Shown here: piece by piece, positions 55,750 to 64,000 of the stretch
Numbering within the stretch: position 1 is the first letter of the stretch
Layout of the letters: each line of letters opens with the position of its first letter
The notes under the pieces: generated by a model
What the model was told of the DNA's origin: nothing
The model's input: only the letters and a program-made list of their open reading frames with translations
Database searches by the model: none
Translations under genes and position numbers: made by a program
Source: Pseudomonas sp. GD03919
Lineage (GTDB): Bacteria > Pseudomonadota > Gammaproteobacteria > Pseudomonadales > Pseudomonadaceae
Assembly: GCF_029814935.1 (NCBI RefSeq)
Contig: NZ_CP104582.1
Coordinates: 620,001 to 684,000 of the forward strand
Direction of reading: 5' to 3'
Length of the DNA: 64,000 nt

Positions 55750-56781
55750 ATGACGAAATCCCTGAAGCTCGCGGCGTTGGCCCTGGGCGTTAGCTGTGCC
55801 ATGCCGGCACTGGCGGTGGACCTGACGGCGGTTTCCTTCGGCGGCGCGAACAAGGCGGCGCAGGTCAAGGCCTTCTACGAACCCTTCGAGAAGGAAACCG
55901 GCAACAAGGTGCTGGGCGGTGAATACAACGGTGAAATGGCCAAGGTCAAAGCCATGGTCGACACCCGCAGCGTGAGCTGGGATCTGGTAGAGGTGGAGTC
56001 GCCGGAACTGGCTCGCGGTTGCGACGAAGGCCTGTTCGAAGAACTCGACCCGGCGCAGTTCGGCGATGAGGCCAACTTCATCGATGGCGCCATTCAGCCG
56101 TGCGGCGTAGGCTTCTTCGTCTGGTCCACGGTCCTGGCCTATAACGCCGACAAACTCAGCGCGGCGCCGACCAGCTGGGCCGATTTCTGGGATGTGGCGA
56201 AATTCCCCGGTAAGCGCGGTCTGCGCAAGGGCGCCAAGTACACCCTGGAATTCGCCCTGATGGCCGATGGCGTGCCGGTCATGGACGTGTACAAGGTGCT
56301 GGCCACCAAGGAAGGCCAGGATCGCGCGTTCAAGAAGCTCGACGAACTCAAGCCCAATATCCAGTGGTGGGAAGCCGGCGCTCAGCCGCCGCAGTACCTG
56401 GTCTCCGGTGACGTGGTGATGAGCTCGGCCTACAACGGCCGCATCGCCGCGGTACAGGACGAGAGCAACCTGCAGGTGGTGTGGAACGGCGGCATCTACG
56501 ACTTCGACTCCTGGGCCATTCCGCGTGGCGCGAAGAATACCGAGCTGGCCAAGCAGTTCATCGCCTTCTCGGTTACGCCTGAAGCGCAGAAGACCTATTC
56601 GGAGAACATCGCCTACGGCCCGGCCAACAAGCAGGCCATCGAGCTGCTGCCGCCGGAGCGTCTGAGCCTGATGCCGACCGCCCCGGAAAACATCGCCAAC
56701 CAGGTGGCCATCGACGTGACCTTCTGGGCTGACTACGGCGAGCAGCTGGAGCAGCGTTTCAACGCCTGGGCGGCGCGTTAA
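55750..56781 (+). CDS. agtB: Periplasmic substrate-binding protein AgtB
   Basis: 343 residues from ATG 55750 with GAGGAG upstream. An export signal (MTKSLKLAALALGVSCAMPALA) precedes a PotD-like type 2 binding protein (VDLTAVSFGGANKAAQVKAFYEPFEKETGN). It captures the ligand for AgtCD. A strong intergenic stem-loop after the stop should stabilise its mRNA relative to the permease genes. Confidence 0.92.
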   Translation: MTKSLKLAALALGVSCAMPALAVDLTAVSFGGANKAAQVKAFYEPFEKETGNKVLGGEYNGEMAKVKAMVDTRSVSWDLVEVESPELARGCDEGLFEELDPAQFGDEANFIDGAIQPCGVGFFVWSTVLAYNADKLSAAPTSWADFWDVAKFPGKRGLRKGAKYTLEFALMADGVPVMDVYKVLATKEGQDRAFKKLDELKPNIQWWEAGAQPPQYLVSGDVVMSSAYNGRIAAVQDESNLQVVWNGGIYDFDSWAIPRGAKNTELAKQFIAFSVTPEAQKTYSENIAYGPANKQAIELLPPERLSLMPTAPENIANQVAIDVTFWADYGEQLEQRFNAWAAR

Positions 56782-56803
56782 GGAAGCTCTGAAAAAGCCG
56801 TCA

Positions 56804-56862
56804 TTCCCGCGAAGGCGGGAATCCAGGGGTGCGAAATCCCTGGGCTCCCGCCTTCGCGGGAG
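56804..56862. repeat. Intergenic inverted repeat between agtB and agtC
   Basis: TTCCCGCGAAGGCGGGA...CCAGGG pairs with CCCTGG...TCCCGCCTTCGCGGGA, giving a long hairpin with smaller palindromes in each arm. The sequence type recurs in many proteobacterial genomes. Position directly after the binding-protein gene suggests mRNA stabilisation or partial termination. Confidence 0.65.
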
Positions 56863-56956
56863 TGACTGTAAATAGCTTTTCAGGGTAGCCCAAGCGACCT
56901 ATCTGGCCCCACTGCGCTGGGGCCGACTGAATTTTTTCTTGCCTGCGGAGTTGTCC

Positions 56957-58204
56957 ATGGCCAGCGAATTGTCCGCCACCGCGCTGCCCGGGCCGAGCCT
57001 GAAGCAGCGTCTGGCCCGAGCCGAGCGCTTCAACCGGCTGAAGTCGAAGGCGCTGATCCTGCCTTTGCTGCTGTTCCTTCTGCTGACCTTCCTGCTGCCT
57101 ATCGGCGCACTGCTCATGCGCAGTGTGGACAACCCGGAAGTGGTCGGCAGCCTGCCACGCACCGTCGAGGCGATTGCTGCCTGGGATGGCCGTGGCCTGC
57201 CGGACGAGGCGGTGTACCGGGCGATTGCCACCGATATGCTCGAAGCTCGGCGCAATCAGAGCCTGGGCGATCTGTCCAAGCGCCTGAACATGGAACTGGC
57301 GGGCTTCCGCAGTCTGGTCAGCGCCACCGCACGCAAGCTGCCGCTGCGCGAGGAGCCGGCGTCCTACCAGGAAGCCTTCCTCGAGATGGACGAGCGCTGG
57401 GGTGACCCTGCCTACTGGCAGGTGATCCGCCGCAATGCCTCGTCGGTCACGCCTTACTACCTGTTGGCCGCGCTCGATCAGCGCATCGACGACCTCGGCG
57501 AACTGGCCAAGGCCACGCCGGATCAGGCCATCTACTTGGACATTTTCGCCCGCACCTTCTGGATGAGCCTGGCGATCACCGCCATCTGCCTGGTGCTGGC
57601 CTATCCGCTGGCTTACCTGCTGGCCAACCTACCGACGCGCCAGGGCAACCTGCTGATGATTCTGGTGCTGCTGCCGTTCTGGACCTCGATCCTAGTGCGG
57701 GTGGCGGCCTGGATCGTGCTGTTGCAGTCGGGCGGGCTGATCAACAGCGCGCTGATATCGCTGGGCATCATCGAGCAACCGCTGCAACTGGTGTTCAACC
57801 GCAGCGGTGTGTACGTGGCCATGGTGCACATCATGCTGCCGTTCATGATCCTGCCGATCTACAGCGTGATGAAGGGCATCTCGCCCAGCTACATGCGCGC
57901 GGCGGTGTCGCTCGGCTGCCATCCGTTCGCCAGCTTCTGGCGGGTGTACTTCCCGCAGACCCTGGCCGGTGTCGGCGCCGGTTGCCTGCTGGTGTTCATC
58001 CTGTCCATCGGCTACTACATCACCCCGGCGCTGCTGGGCAGCCCGAACGACCAGATGATCAGCTACTTCGTCGCCTTCTACACCAACACCACCATCAACT
58101 GGGGCATAGCCACGGCCCTCGGCGGCCTGCTGCTGGCCGCGACCCTGGTGCTCTATGTGGTGTACAGCTGGCTGGTAGGCGCCAGCAAGCTGCGGCTTGG
58201 CTAA
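56957..58204 (+). CDS. agtC: ABC transporter permease AgtC
   Basis: 415 residues from ATG 56957 (GGAG upstream). One membrane helix (LPLLLFLLLTFLLPIGALL) precedes a long periplasmic insert (about residues 55-190) and then the PotB-like permease core. The EAA-type loop is AAVSLGCHPFASFWRVYFPQT. The large insert after helix 1 distinguishes it from the classical PotB. It is followed by a repeat-rich gap before agtD. Confidence 0.92.
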   Translation: MASELSATALPGPSLKQRLARAERFNRLKSKALILPLLLFLLLTFLLPIGALLMRSVDNPEVVGSLPRTVEAIAAWDGRGLPDEAVYRAIATDMLEARRNQSLGDLSKRLNMELAGFRSLVSATARKLPLREEPASYQEAFLEMDERWGDPAYWQVIRRNASSVTPYYLLAALDQRIDDLGELAKATPDQAIYLDIFARTFWMSLAITAICLVLAYPLAYLLANLPTRQGNLLMILVLLPFWTSILVRVAAWIVLLQSGGLINSALISLGIIEQPLQLVFNRSGVYVAMVHIMLPFMILPIYSVMKGISPSYMRAAVSLGCHPFASFWRVYFPQTLAGVGAGCLLVFILSIGYYITPALLGSPNDQMISYFVAFYTNTTINWGIATALGGLLLAATLVLYVVYSWLVGASKLRLG

Positions 58205-58209
58205 AAAAC

Positions 58210-58380
58210 GGCCTGCGCAGCAGGCCATCTGATGACCCTCTCCCATTGATGGGAGAGGATGCCCGAAGGGCGGGAGAGGGTGCTTGTTTCAGCACCACTG
58301 CTTCTCGGTAACCGAACTTGGGAGAGGGCACAAGAAGAGCGCCCTCTCCCCCAACCCCTCTCCCGCAAGCGGGAGAGGGG
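58210..58380. repeat. Palindrome cluster between agtC and agtD
   Basis: Three hairpins stand in a row: GGCCTGC-GCA-GCAGGCC (58210-58226), CCTCTCCC-ATTGAT-GGGAGAGG (58237-58258) and CCCCTCTCCCGC-AA-GCGGGAGAGGGG (58355-58380, a perfect 12-bp stem). The last belongs to a common intergenic repeat class. They lie inside what is otherwise one operon, so they may lower agtD expression. Confidence 0.65.
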
Positions 58381-58407
58381 AGCTAAACGCTAAATGGAGT
58401 CACAGCC

Positions 58408-59235
58408 ATGCTCAGCCCCTACATGTCACCCGTCGAGCGCCTCTGGTACTACGGCCTGCGCATTCTCTGCGGCCTGGTGCTGTTGTTTCTGGTTTTGCCG
58501 GTACTGGTGATCGTGCCGTTGTCGTTCAACTCCGGCACTTTTCTGGTCTACCCGCTGCAGGGGTTCTCGCTGCGCTGGTACGAGGACTTCTTCATGTCCG
58601 CCGACTGGATGCGCTCGCTGAAGAACAGCCTGATCATCGCCCCGGCCGCCACTCTGCTGGCCATGGTCTTCGGCACCCTGGCGGCCATCGGTCTGACCCG
58701 TGGCGAATTCCGTGGCAAGGCGCTGGTGATGAGCCTGCTGATCTCGCCGATGATCGTCCCGGTAGTGATCATCGGTGTCGCCAGCTACCTGTTCTTCGCG
58801 CCGCTGGGCATGGGCAACAGCTACCTGTCGCTGATCCTGGTACACGCGGTGCTCGGCGTGCCGTTCGTGATCATCACCGTGTCGGCCACGCTGCAGGGCT
58901 TCAACCACAACCTGGTGCGCGCCGCCGCCAGCCTCGGGGCCTCGCCGCTGACGGCGTTTCGCCGGGTGACCCTGCCGCTGATCGCGCCGGGCGTGATTTC
59001 GGGTGCGTTGTTCGCCTTCGCTACCTCGTTCGACGAAGTGGTGGTGACCCTGTTCCTCGCCGGCCCCGAGCAGGCCACCCTGCCGCGGCAGATGTTCACC
59101 GGCATTCGCGAGAACCTGTCGCCAACCATCGCCGCTGCAGCGACCCTGCTGATCGGTTTCTCCGTCCTGCTGCTGCTGACTCTGGAGTGGCTGCGTGGGC
59201 GTAGCGAGAAGCTGCGAACTTCGGCGCCGGAATAA
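58408..59235 (+). CDS. agtD: ABC transporter permease AgtD
   Basis: 275 residues, PotC-like permease with six helices. The EAA-type loop is RAAASLGASPLTAFRRVTLPLI. It pairs with AgtC as the heterodimeric channel. It is the last gene of the agtABCD cluster and is followed by a terminator. Confidence 0.92.
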   Translation: MLSPYMSPVERLWYYGLRILCGLVLLFLVLPVLVIVPLSFNSGTFLVYPLQGFSLRWYEDFFMSADWMRSLKNSLIIAPAATLLAMVFGTLAAIGLTRGEFRGKALVMSLLISPMIVPVVIIGVASYLFFAPLGMGNSYLSLILVHAVLGVPFVIITVSATLQGFNHNLVRAAASLGASPLTAFRRVTLPLIAPGVISGALFAFATSFDEVVVTLFLAGPEQATLPRQMFTGIRENLSPTIAAAATLLIGFSVLLLLTLEWLRGRSEKLRTSAPE

Positions 59236-59257
59236 ATCGCCGTAGCTGCATGCTTAG

Positions 59258-59283
59258 GGCCTCGCCGGGAAACCGGCGGGGCC
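59258..59283 (+). terminator. agtABCD terminator
   Basis: GGCCTCGCCGG, loop GAAA-type, CCGGCGGGGCC then TTGCTCGTTT, 22 bp after the agtD stop. A GC-rich stem with a weak T-run. Confidence 0.6.
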
Positions 59284-59338
59284 TTGCTCGTTTCCGGGCG
59301 TAGAATGTGTAGTTTCTCCTTCGTAACAAGGCGGCCAG

Positions 59339-60703
59339 ATGGACTTCGATGATCCCGGTTTTCGTGAGCTGATCGACGCGTTGCACGATGGCGTCTACAT
59401 CACCGACGCCGATGGCATCACCCTAAAGGTCAACAGTGCCTATGAGCGCCTGACCGGGCTGCGTGCCGAGGATGTCGTCGGCCAGCATATGCAGGCGCTG
59501 GTAGAGCAGGGCGTGATCTCGCAGTCGGTGTCCTTGCGTGTGCTCAAGGAAGGCAAGGCGCTATCGCTGATGCAGAGCGTCAGCCAGGGCAAGCGCCTGC
59601 TGGTCAGCGGAACGCCGATTTTCTCCAGCGAGGGCAAGGTGCGTTATGTGGTCAGCACGGTGCGCGACATGACCGAGCTGCTGCGCATGAAGCACGAGCG
59701 CGACGAGCTGCAGCAACTGAAGCAGCTGCGCAACAGCACGGCCAAGCTGCATGCCGGGCAGCGTGACGATCTGCTCGATGCCTCCCCGGTCGCCGACAAG
59801 CCGGCTTCGGGGCGAGTCTTCATGCAGGCGCGGCAGGTCGCGGCCAGCGACGTGAAGGTGCTGCTGCAAGGGGAAACCGGCGTCGGCAAGACCCTGATCG
59901 CCCAGTACATCCACAAGAGCAGCCCGCGCGCGGCGCAGCCGTTTCTGGCGCTGAACTGCGGTGCGCTGCCGGAGAACTTGATCGAGGCCGAGTTGTTCGG
60001 CTACGTACCGGGCGCGTTTACCGGCGCCGGCAGCAAGGGCAAGCGCGGTCTGCTGGAGCTGGCGCACCAGGGCACGGTTTTTCTCGATGAGATCGGCGAT
60101 CTGCCGCTGCCGCTGCAGGTCAAGCTGCTCAAGGTGATCGAGGAGAGCCGCTTCATTCCGGTTGGTGGCCTGGAGTTGAAGGAGGTGGACGTGCGCATCA
60201 TCACCGCCACCCACCACGACTTGCGCACGATGGTCGCCGAGGGCCGTTTTCGCGCCGACCTCTACTACCGGCTCAACGTCGTGCCGATCCACATCCCCGC
60301 TTTGCGCGAGCGCCCCGAGGAAATTCAGCCGCTGCTGGATTTCTACCTGGCCGAGTTCAACCAGCGTTATGTTCGAGCGCTGAGCTGGGAACTCGAAGCG
60401 CTCGATGCACTGACCGACTACGCCTGGCCCGGCAACATCCGTGAGCTGATCAATCTGGTCGAGCGCCTGGTGGTGACCTGCAGTGGCGAACGCATCGAGC
60501 TGTTCGACCTGCCGGAGGAGATGCGCACCGCCCGCAGCGATGTCGACGACCTGCTGCCATTGCGCAAGCAGGTGGAGAACCTTGAACGGCGGCTCATCCG
60601 CCGTGCGCTGATGCAGCACAAGACCACCCGCGAAGCAGCCAAGGTACTTGGTCTCAGCCAGGCGACGCTGGTGCAGAAGATGAAGCGCTGGGAACAGGGT
60701 TGA
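59339..60703 (+). CDS. PAS-containing sigma-54-dependent transcriptional activator
   Basis: 454 residues. An N-terminal PAS domain (DALHDGVYITDADGITLKVN) leads to an AAA+ domain with Walker A GETGVGKT, the sigma-54 contact loop GAFTGA and Walker B FLDEIGDLP. A Fis-type C-terminal HTH (TTREAAKVLGLSQATLVQKMK) ends the protein. It activates promoters of the -24/-12 class; one is predicted upstream of the dehydrogenase gene that follows. The PAS ligand is probably a C4/C5 metabolite of the neighbouring pathway, which is inference. Confidence 0.93.
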   Translation: MDFDDPGFRELIDALHDGVYITDADGITLKVNSAYERLTGLRAEDVVGQHMQALVEQGVISQSVSLRVLKEGKALSLMQSVSQGKRLLVSGTPIFSSEGKVRYVVSTVRDMTELLRMKHERDELQQLKQLRNSTAKLHAGQRDDLLDASPVADKPASGRVFMQARQVAASDVKVLLQGETGVGKTLIAQYIHKSSPRAAQPFLALNCGALPENLIEAELFGYVPGAFTGAGSKGKRGLLELAHQGTVFLDEIGDLPLPLQVKLLKVIEESRFIPVGGLELKEVDVRIITATHHDLRTMVAEGRFRADLYYRLNVVPIHIPALRERPEEIQPLLDFYLAEFNQRYVRALSWELEALDALTDYAWPGNIRELINLVERLVVTCSGERIELFDLPEEMRTARSDVDDLLPLRKQVENLERRLIRRALMQHKTTREAAKVLGLSQATLVQKMKRWEQG

Positions 60704-60814
60704 TTGGAAAATGGATCGTAATAGGCTCTTCTGATTGATTTCCTGATCAAGCGCAGCCCGCAGCGCGCTGTGACAAATCGACGCAAGCCTTCTACCACGC
60801 CGCTTTCGGCGAGC

Positions 60815-60830
60815 TGGCACAGGAATGGCT
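60815..60830 (+). promoter_or_regulatory. Sigma-54 promoter upstream of the alcohol dehydrogenase gene
   Basis: TGGCAC-AGGAAT-GGCT has GG and GC exactly 12 bp apart, as required for -24/-12. It differs from the consensus TTGC only by G for the first T at the -12 end. It lies 51 bp before the ATG at 60881 and directly downstream of the sigma-54 activator gene. A TTGAT-N6-ATCAA dyad at 60735-60750 is a possible activator site. Confidence 0.65.
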
Positions 60831-60880
60831 ATGGCAAGCCCCGAACCCGCTCAGCACAACAACGCACAAGGGACCTGCTG

Positions 60881-62029
60881 ATGAACACTGCCGCATTCAA
60901 GATCGCCAACAAGCTGCTGACCGGCCAGGGTGCCGTGGAGCAACTGGCGCTCGAACTGCCTCGACTGAATATCACCAACCCGCTGATCGTCACCGACGCC
61001 ATCCTGATCAAGTCCGGTACGGTCGAGCATGTCCTCAAGCAGCTCGGCGAGCGCCGCTATGGCATCTATGACGGTGTTGAGCCGGAGCCGGAGATCGCCA
61101 TCGTCGAAGCCTGCGCCAAGGTCTATCGCGACGGCGGTCACGATGGTCTGATCGGCGTCGGTGGCGGCAGCGCCATCGATATCGCCAAGGCCGTGGCCGG
61201 CTATGTCGGTCATGACGGTGCGCTGGAAGAACTGTTCGGTGTCGATCAGATCAAGCGTAAAGGCCCGCCGCTGATTGCTATCCCGACCACCGCTGGCACC
61301 GGCTCGGAAGTGACCAATGTGTCGATCCTCTCCGACAAGCAGGCGCAGCTGAAAAAGGGCATCGTCAGCGATTACCTGCTGCCGGACGTGGCCCTGGTCA
61401 GTCCGCTGATGACCCTGACCTGCCCCCGTGGCGTGACCGCCGCCAGTGGCGTCGATGCACTGGTGCATGCGGTGGAGTCCTACCTGTCGGTCAATGCTTC
61501 GCCGATCACCGATGCCCTGGCCATCGGCGCCATCAAGCTGATCGCCAAGGCGCTGCCCAAGGCCTACGCCAATCCGGCGGACCTGAAGGCGCGCGAAGAC
61601 ATGGCCACCGCCAGCCTGATGGCCGGCATGGCCTTCGGCAATGCCGGCGTGGGCGCCGTGCATGCGCTGGCCTATCCGCTGGGCGGTCGCTTCAACATCG
61701 CTCACGGCGTCAGCAATGCCTTGCTGCTGCCCTACGTGATGGCCTGGAACAAGCTGGCCTGCGTCGAGCGCATGGCCGAGATTGCCGCTGCTCTTGGTGT
61801 GCAAACCCATGGCCTGAGCGACAAGGCCGCCGCCGACCTGGCCGTCGGGGCCATGGCCGAGCTGTGCGCCAGCGTCGACATTCCCAAGGGCATGCGCAGC
61901 TTCGGCGTGCCGGAAGACGCCATCCCGGCCATGGCCGAGGAAGCCAGCAAGATCGATCGGCTGATGCGCAACAACCCGCGGTGCCTGACGGCTGGCGATA
62001 TCGAACAGATCTACCGCGCTGCCTACTGA
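60881..62029 (+). CDS. Iron-containing alcohol dehydrogenase, possibly 4-hydroxybutyrate dehydrogenase
   Basis: 382 residues. The NAD site GVGGGSAIDIAKAVA, the PTTAGTGSEVTN signature and metal ligands (D and H in GVDALVHAVES; H in VHALAYPLGGRFNIAHG) mark a group III Fe-ADH. With a succinate-semialdehyde dehydrogenase two genes downstream and a GABA/aminovalerate importer upstream, oxidation of 4-hydroxybutyrate (or a C5 analogue) to the semialdehyde is likely. Substrate is inferred, not read from motifs. Confidence 0.85.
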   Translation: MNTAAFKIANKLLTGQGAVEQLALELPRLNITNPLIVTDAILIKSGTVEHVLKQLGERRYGIYDGVEPEPEIAIVEACAKVYRDGGHDGLIGVGGGSAIDIAKAVAGYVGHDGALEELFGVDQIKRKGPPLIAIPTTAGTGSEVTNVSILSDKQAQLKKGIVSDYLLPDVALVSPLMTLTCPRGVTAASGVDALVHAVESYLSVNASPITDALAIGAIKLIAKALPKAYANPADLKAREDMATASLMAGMAFGNAGVGAVHALAYPLGGRFNIAHGVSNALLLPYVMAWNKLACVERMAEIAAALGVQTHGLSDKAAADLAVGAMAELCASVDIPKGMRSFGVPEDAIPAMAEEASKIDRLMRNNPRCLTAGDIEQIYRAAY

Positions 62030-62049
62030 TTACCGCAACGAAGATGAAA

Positions 62050-62069
62050 GGCCCCAGTGTGCTGGGGCC
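62050..62069 (+). terminator. Hairpin between the dehydrogenase and permease genes
   Basis: GGCCCCAG, loop TGTG, CTGGGGCC, 20 bp after the dehydrogenase stop, without a clear T-run. It probably modulates rather than ends transcription into the permease gene. Confidence 0.45.
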
Positions 62070-62106
62070 GGCTGAAATACAACTCTAATAAAGCTGGGTG
62101 ACTCAA

Positions 62107-63486
62107 ATGTCCGAACTGCATCAACAAGACCTTGGTGTGGAAGCCCCCTACTGGCCGGTGGGGCCATTCAAGGTGCGTCTGCCTTTCATTCATTACCGCT
62201 TCGAGATTTCCGACTACATGCAGGGCCTGCTCATGTGCGCGGTGGATCTAGCGGCGATTCCGCTGATGACCGAATTCCTCGGCATGCCCTTCGAGGTGGC
62301 GCTGGCGGTGGTCATGCTCAATGGCCTGCTGTATCTGACCCACCACCTGCTGGGTGACCCCGTGGTGCCCGGCTGGATCACCCCGGCGATCCCGTTGCTC
62401 ATGGCCTACTGCAGCCAGTTTCCGGAGGGCCCGGAGCGGGTGCATGCGCTGATTGCCTTCCAGTTGATGTTGGGGGCGTTCTCTATAGGCCTGGGCATGA
62501 CAGGCATGGCGCGCAAGGTGGTGTCATTGGTGCCCTCGGCGCTCAAGGCCGGCATCATCATGGGCGCCGGCCTCAGCGCGGTGGTGACGGTATTCAAGGA
62601 AGGCGGTCGCTTCGATAGCTTCCCCTGGACCATTTCCATCGCCATCGGCATCGCCTTCTATCTGGTGTTTTCCATCCATTTCCAGGAGCTGAAGAAGCGC
62701 AACCGCTTCTGGTGGAACTTCGCCAAGCTGGGCATCTTCCCGATCATCCTGCTGGCGGTGATCGTCGCGCCGATTTTCGGCGAGGCACCCTGGCCCAGCA
62801 TCGAGTGGGGTATCAGCCAGCCGGACTTCGTCACCCTGTGGAACGAGTACACCGTATTCGGCCTCGGCATGCCGCCACTGATGATGTTCGTCACCGCCAT
62901 TCCCACCGTGTTCGCCGCCTATCTGGTGGTGTTCGGCGACGTGCTCGGCGCCAAGGCGATCCTCGGCGAAGCCGACCATGTGCGCCGTGACGAGAAGGTC
63001 GACTTCAACCCCAACCGCTCGCACCTGATCTTCGGTGGGCGCAATGCCTTCATGAGCATCTTCGGGCCGGACGTGGCCATGTGTGGCCCGCAGTGGTCCG
63101 CCATGCAGGTGGTGATCACCGAACGCTTCAAGGGTGGCGCCAAGGCGATGAAATCTATCTACGGCGGCGTCGGCTCGTTCCGTTGGGGCACCAACACCGG
63201 TCTGCTGCTGTTGCCGGTGGTGACGCTGGTGCAGCCGATCCTCGGCGTTGCGCTGGCGCTGACCCTGCTGATCCAGGGCTACGTCAGTGTGCGCCTGGGC
63301 ATCATGGAGGCACGCAGCCAGCGTGACCTGGGCATCGCCGGGGTGATCGGCGCAGTGCTGGCGATCAAAGGTGCCGGCTGGGCCTTCGCCATCGGCGTTG
63401 GTCTGTGTGCGCTGATCTACGGGGCACGGATGTTCCGCGGCGAGAACGACCAGACCTTCACCAAGGATCTGCCGCCCGCCGAGTGA
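62107..63486 (+). CDS. NCS2/SLC23-like permease of unknown substrate
   Basis: 459 residues from ATG 62107 (GTG 62098 is an alternative). About 12 hydrophobic segments are seen. The layout resembles nucleobase-ascorbate type transporters, but the typical purine/uracil signature is not evident. GDPVVPGWITPAIPLL and MCGPQWSAMQ are possible substrate-region motifs. Its place between two dehydrogenases suggests import of the organic acid they oxidise, such as 4-hydroxybutyrate. Confidence 0.7.
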   Translation: MSELHQQDLGVEAPYWPVGPFKVRLPFIHYRFEISDYMQGLLMCAVDLAAIPLMTEFLGMPFEVALAVVMLNGLLYLTHHLLGDPVVPGWITPAIPLLMAYCSQFPEGPERVHALIAFQLMLGAFSIGLGMTGMARKVVSLVPSALKAGIIMGAGLSAVVTVFKEGGRFDSFPWTISIAIGIAFYLVFSIHFQELKKRNRFWWNFAKLGIFPIILLAVIVAPIFGEAPWPSIEWGISQPDFVTLWNEYTVFGLGMPPLMMFVTAIPTVFAAYLVVFGDVLGAKAILGEADHVRRDEKVDFNPNRSHLIFGGRNAFMSIFGPDVAMCGPQWSAMQVVITERFKGGAKAMKSIYGGVGSFRWGTNTGLLLLPVVTLVQPILGVALALTLLIQGYVSVRLGIMEARSQRDLGIAGVIGAVLAIKGAGWAFAIGVGLCALIYGARMFRGENDQTFTKDLPPAE

Positions 63487-63547
63487 GGCCTGTGCAATCC
63501 CTAATTCAGCCGAGGGGTAACTCCTCCCTCGGCAGCAGGAGAAAATC

Positions 63548-64000
63548 ATGCAACTGAACGATCCCGATCTGCTGCGCCATCAGGCCTATATCGACGGCCA
63601 GTGGTGCGACGCCAGCAATGGCGATGTGACTGAAATCTTCAACCCCGCCAACGGCGAGTCGCTGGGCAGCGTACCGAACATCGGTGGCGCGCAGACCCGT
63701 CAGGCCATCGAGGCGGCGCAGGCTGCCCAATCCGCCTGGCGTGCGCTGACGGCCAAGGAGCGCGCGGTGCGGCTGCGCACATGGTACGAGCTGATGTTGG
63801 CCAATCAGGAAGATCTGGCGCGGATCATGACGGCCGAGCAGGGCAAGCCCCTGACCGAGGCCCGTGGCGAAGTGCTTTACGCCGCATCCTTCATCGAGTG
63901 GTTCGCCGAGGAAGCCAAGCGTGTCTACGGCGACACCATTCCCGGTCATCAGCCGGACAAGCGCTTGATCGTGACCAAGGAACCCATTGGCGTGACCGCG
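63548..64000 (+). CDS. gabD: NAD(P)-dependent succinate-semialdehyde dehydrogenase, 3' end outside window
   Basis: The first 151 codons of an aldehyde dehydrogenase: HQAYIDGQWCDASNGD, FNPANGESLGSVP, RLRTWYELMLANQEDLA and MTAEQGKPLTEARGE. These match the GabD family closely. The catalytic Cys and Glu lie beyond the window. It should oxidise succinate semialdehyde from GABA or 4-hydroxybutyrate to succinate. A ribosome site (CAGGAG) precedes the ATG. Confidence 0.85.
   Translation, partial: MQLNDPDLLRHQAYIDGQWCDASNGDVTEIFNPANGESLGSVPNIGGAQTRQAIEAAQAAQSAWRALTAKERAVRLRTWYELMLANQEDLARIMTAEQGKPLTEARGEVLYAASFIEWFAEEAKRVYGDTIPGHQPDKRLIVTKEPIGVTA

Overview
The window comes from a Pseudomonas chromosome, probably the mendocina/oleovorans/alcaligenes side of the genus. 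The right two thirds (about 26.0-64.0 kb) follow the gene order known from P. aeruginosa PA0576-PA0606: rpoD, dnaG, rpsU, tsaD, plsY, folB, folK, cca, SpoVR-like ycgB, yeaH, prkA, glpE, apaH, apaG, rsmA, pdxA, surA, lptD, amgK, murU, djlA-like, DUF3530, agtS, agtR and agtABCD. A sigma-54 regulator, an iron-type alcohol dehydrogenase, an NCS2-like permease and the start of a succinate-semialdehyde dehydrogenase follow. This part is GC-rich and looks like ordinary core genome, apart from a frameshift in agtS and several intergenic palindromic repeats.

The left third is accessory DNA. A CAU-anticodon tRNA (tRNA-Ile2 type) at 21298-21374 is the target of an integrated element of about 19.5 kb. 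Its ends are a 46-bp direct repeat of the tRNA 3' half (1824-1869 and 21298-21343), and the tyrosine integrase lies next to the intact tRNA. From the integrase inward the element carries a RelE/HigB-XRE toxin-antitoxin pair, a small-HTH/replication-like/TraK operon, an RP4-like oriT, TraJ, and trbJ-trbK-trbL. It then carries small unknown genes, a tandem GIY-YIG protein, a CoiA-like protein and a visibly AT-richer cargo block (4.5-10.7 kb). No relaxase, coupling protein or T4SS ATPase is present, so this looks like a mobilizable satellite rather than a self-transmissible ICE.

The cargo block is the most novel-looking part. Three translationally coupled genes encode (1) a protein-kinase domain fused to a P-loop ATPase, (2) a Rossmann/CARF-like protein with a DISGGSS motif, and (3) a protein with two C-terminal membrane helices. 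They converge on a solitary DUF4338 (DruA-like) gene. The layout suggests a sensor-kinase/ATPase-membrane effector defence system that I cannot match to a named one. An element-wide palindrome, TTTTAGC-N-GCTAAAA, occurs at four places plus a degenerate fifth and suggests one shared regulator.

Several smaller mobile elements have readable boundaries. An IS5-type element (4-bp duplication CTAA) sits inside an IS200/IS605 element left of the island. An IS66 element (8-bp duplication) sits within the island. A group II intron ends 4 nt upstream of the tRNA 5' end, and an IS4-type element (10-bp duplication) lies immediately beyond the intron's other end. Intron and IS4 together separate the tRNA from rpoD by about 4 kb.
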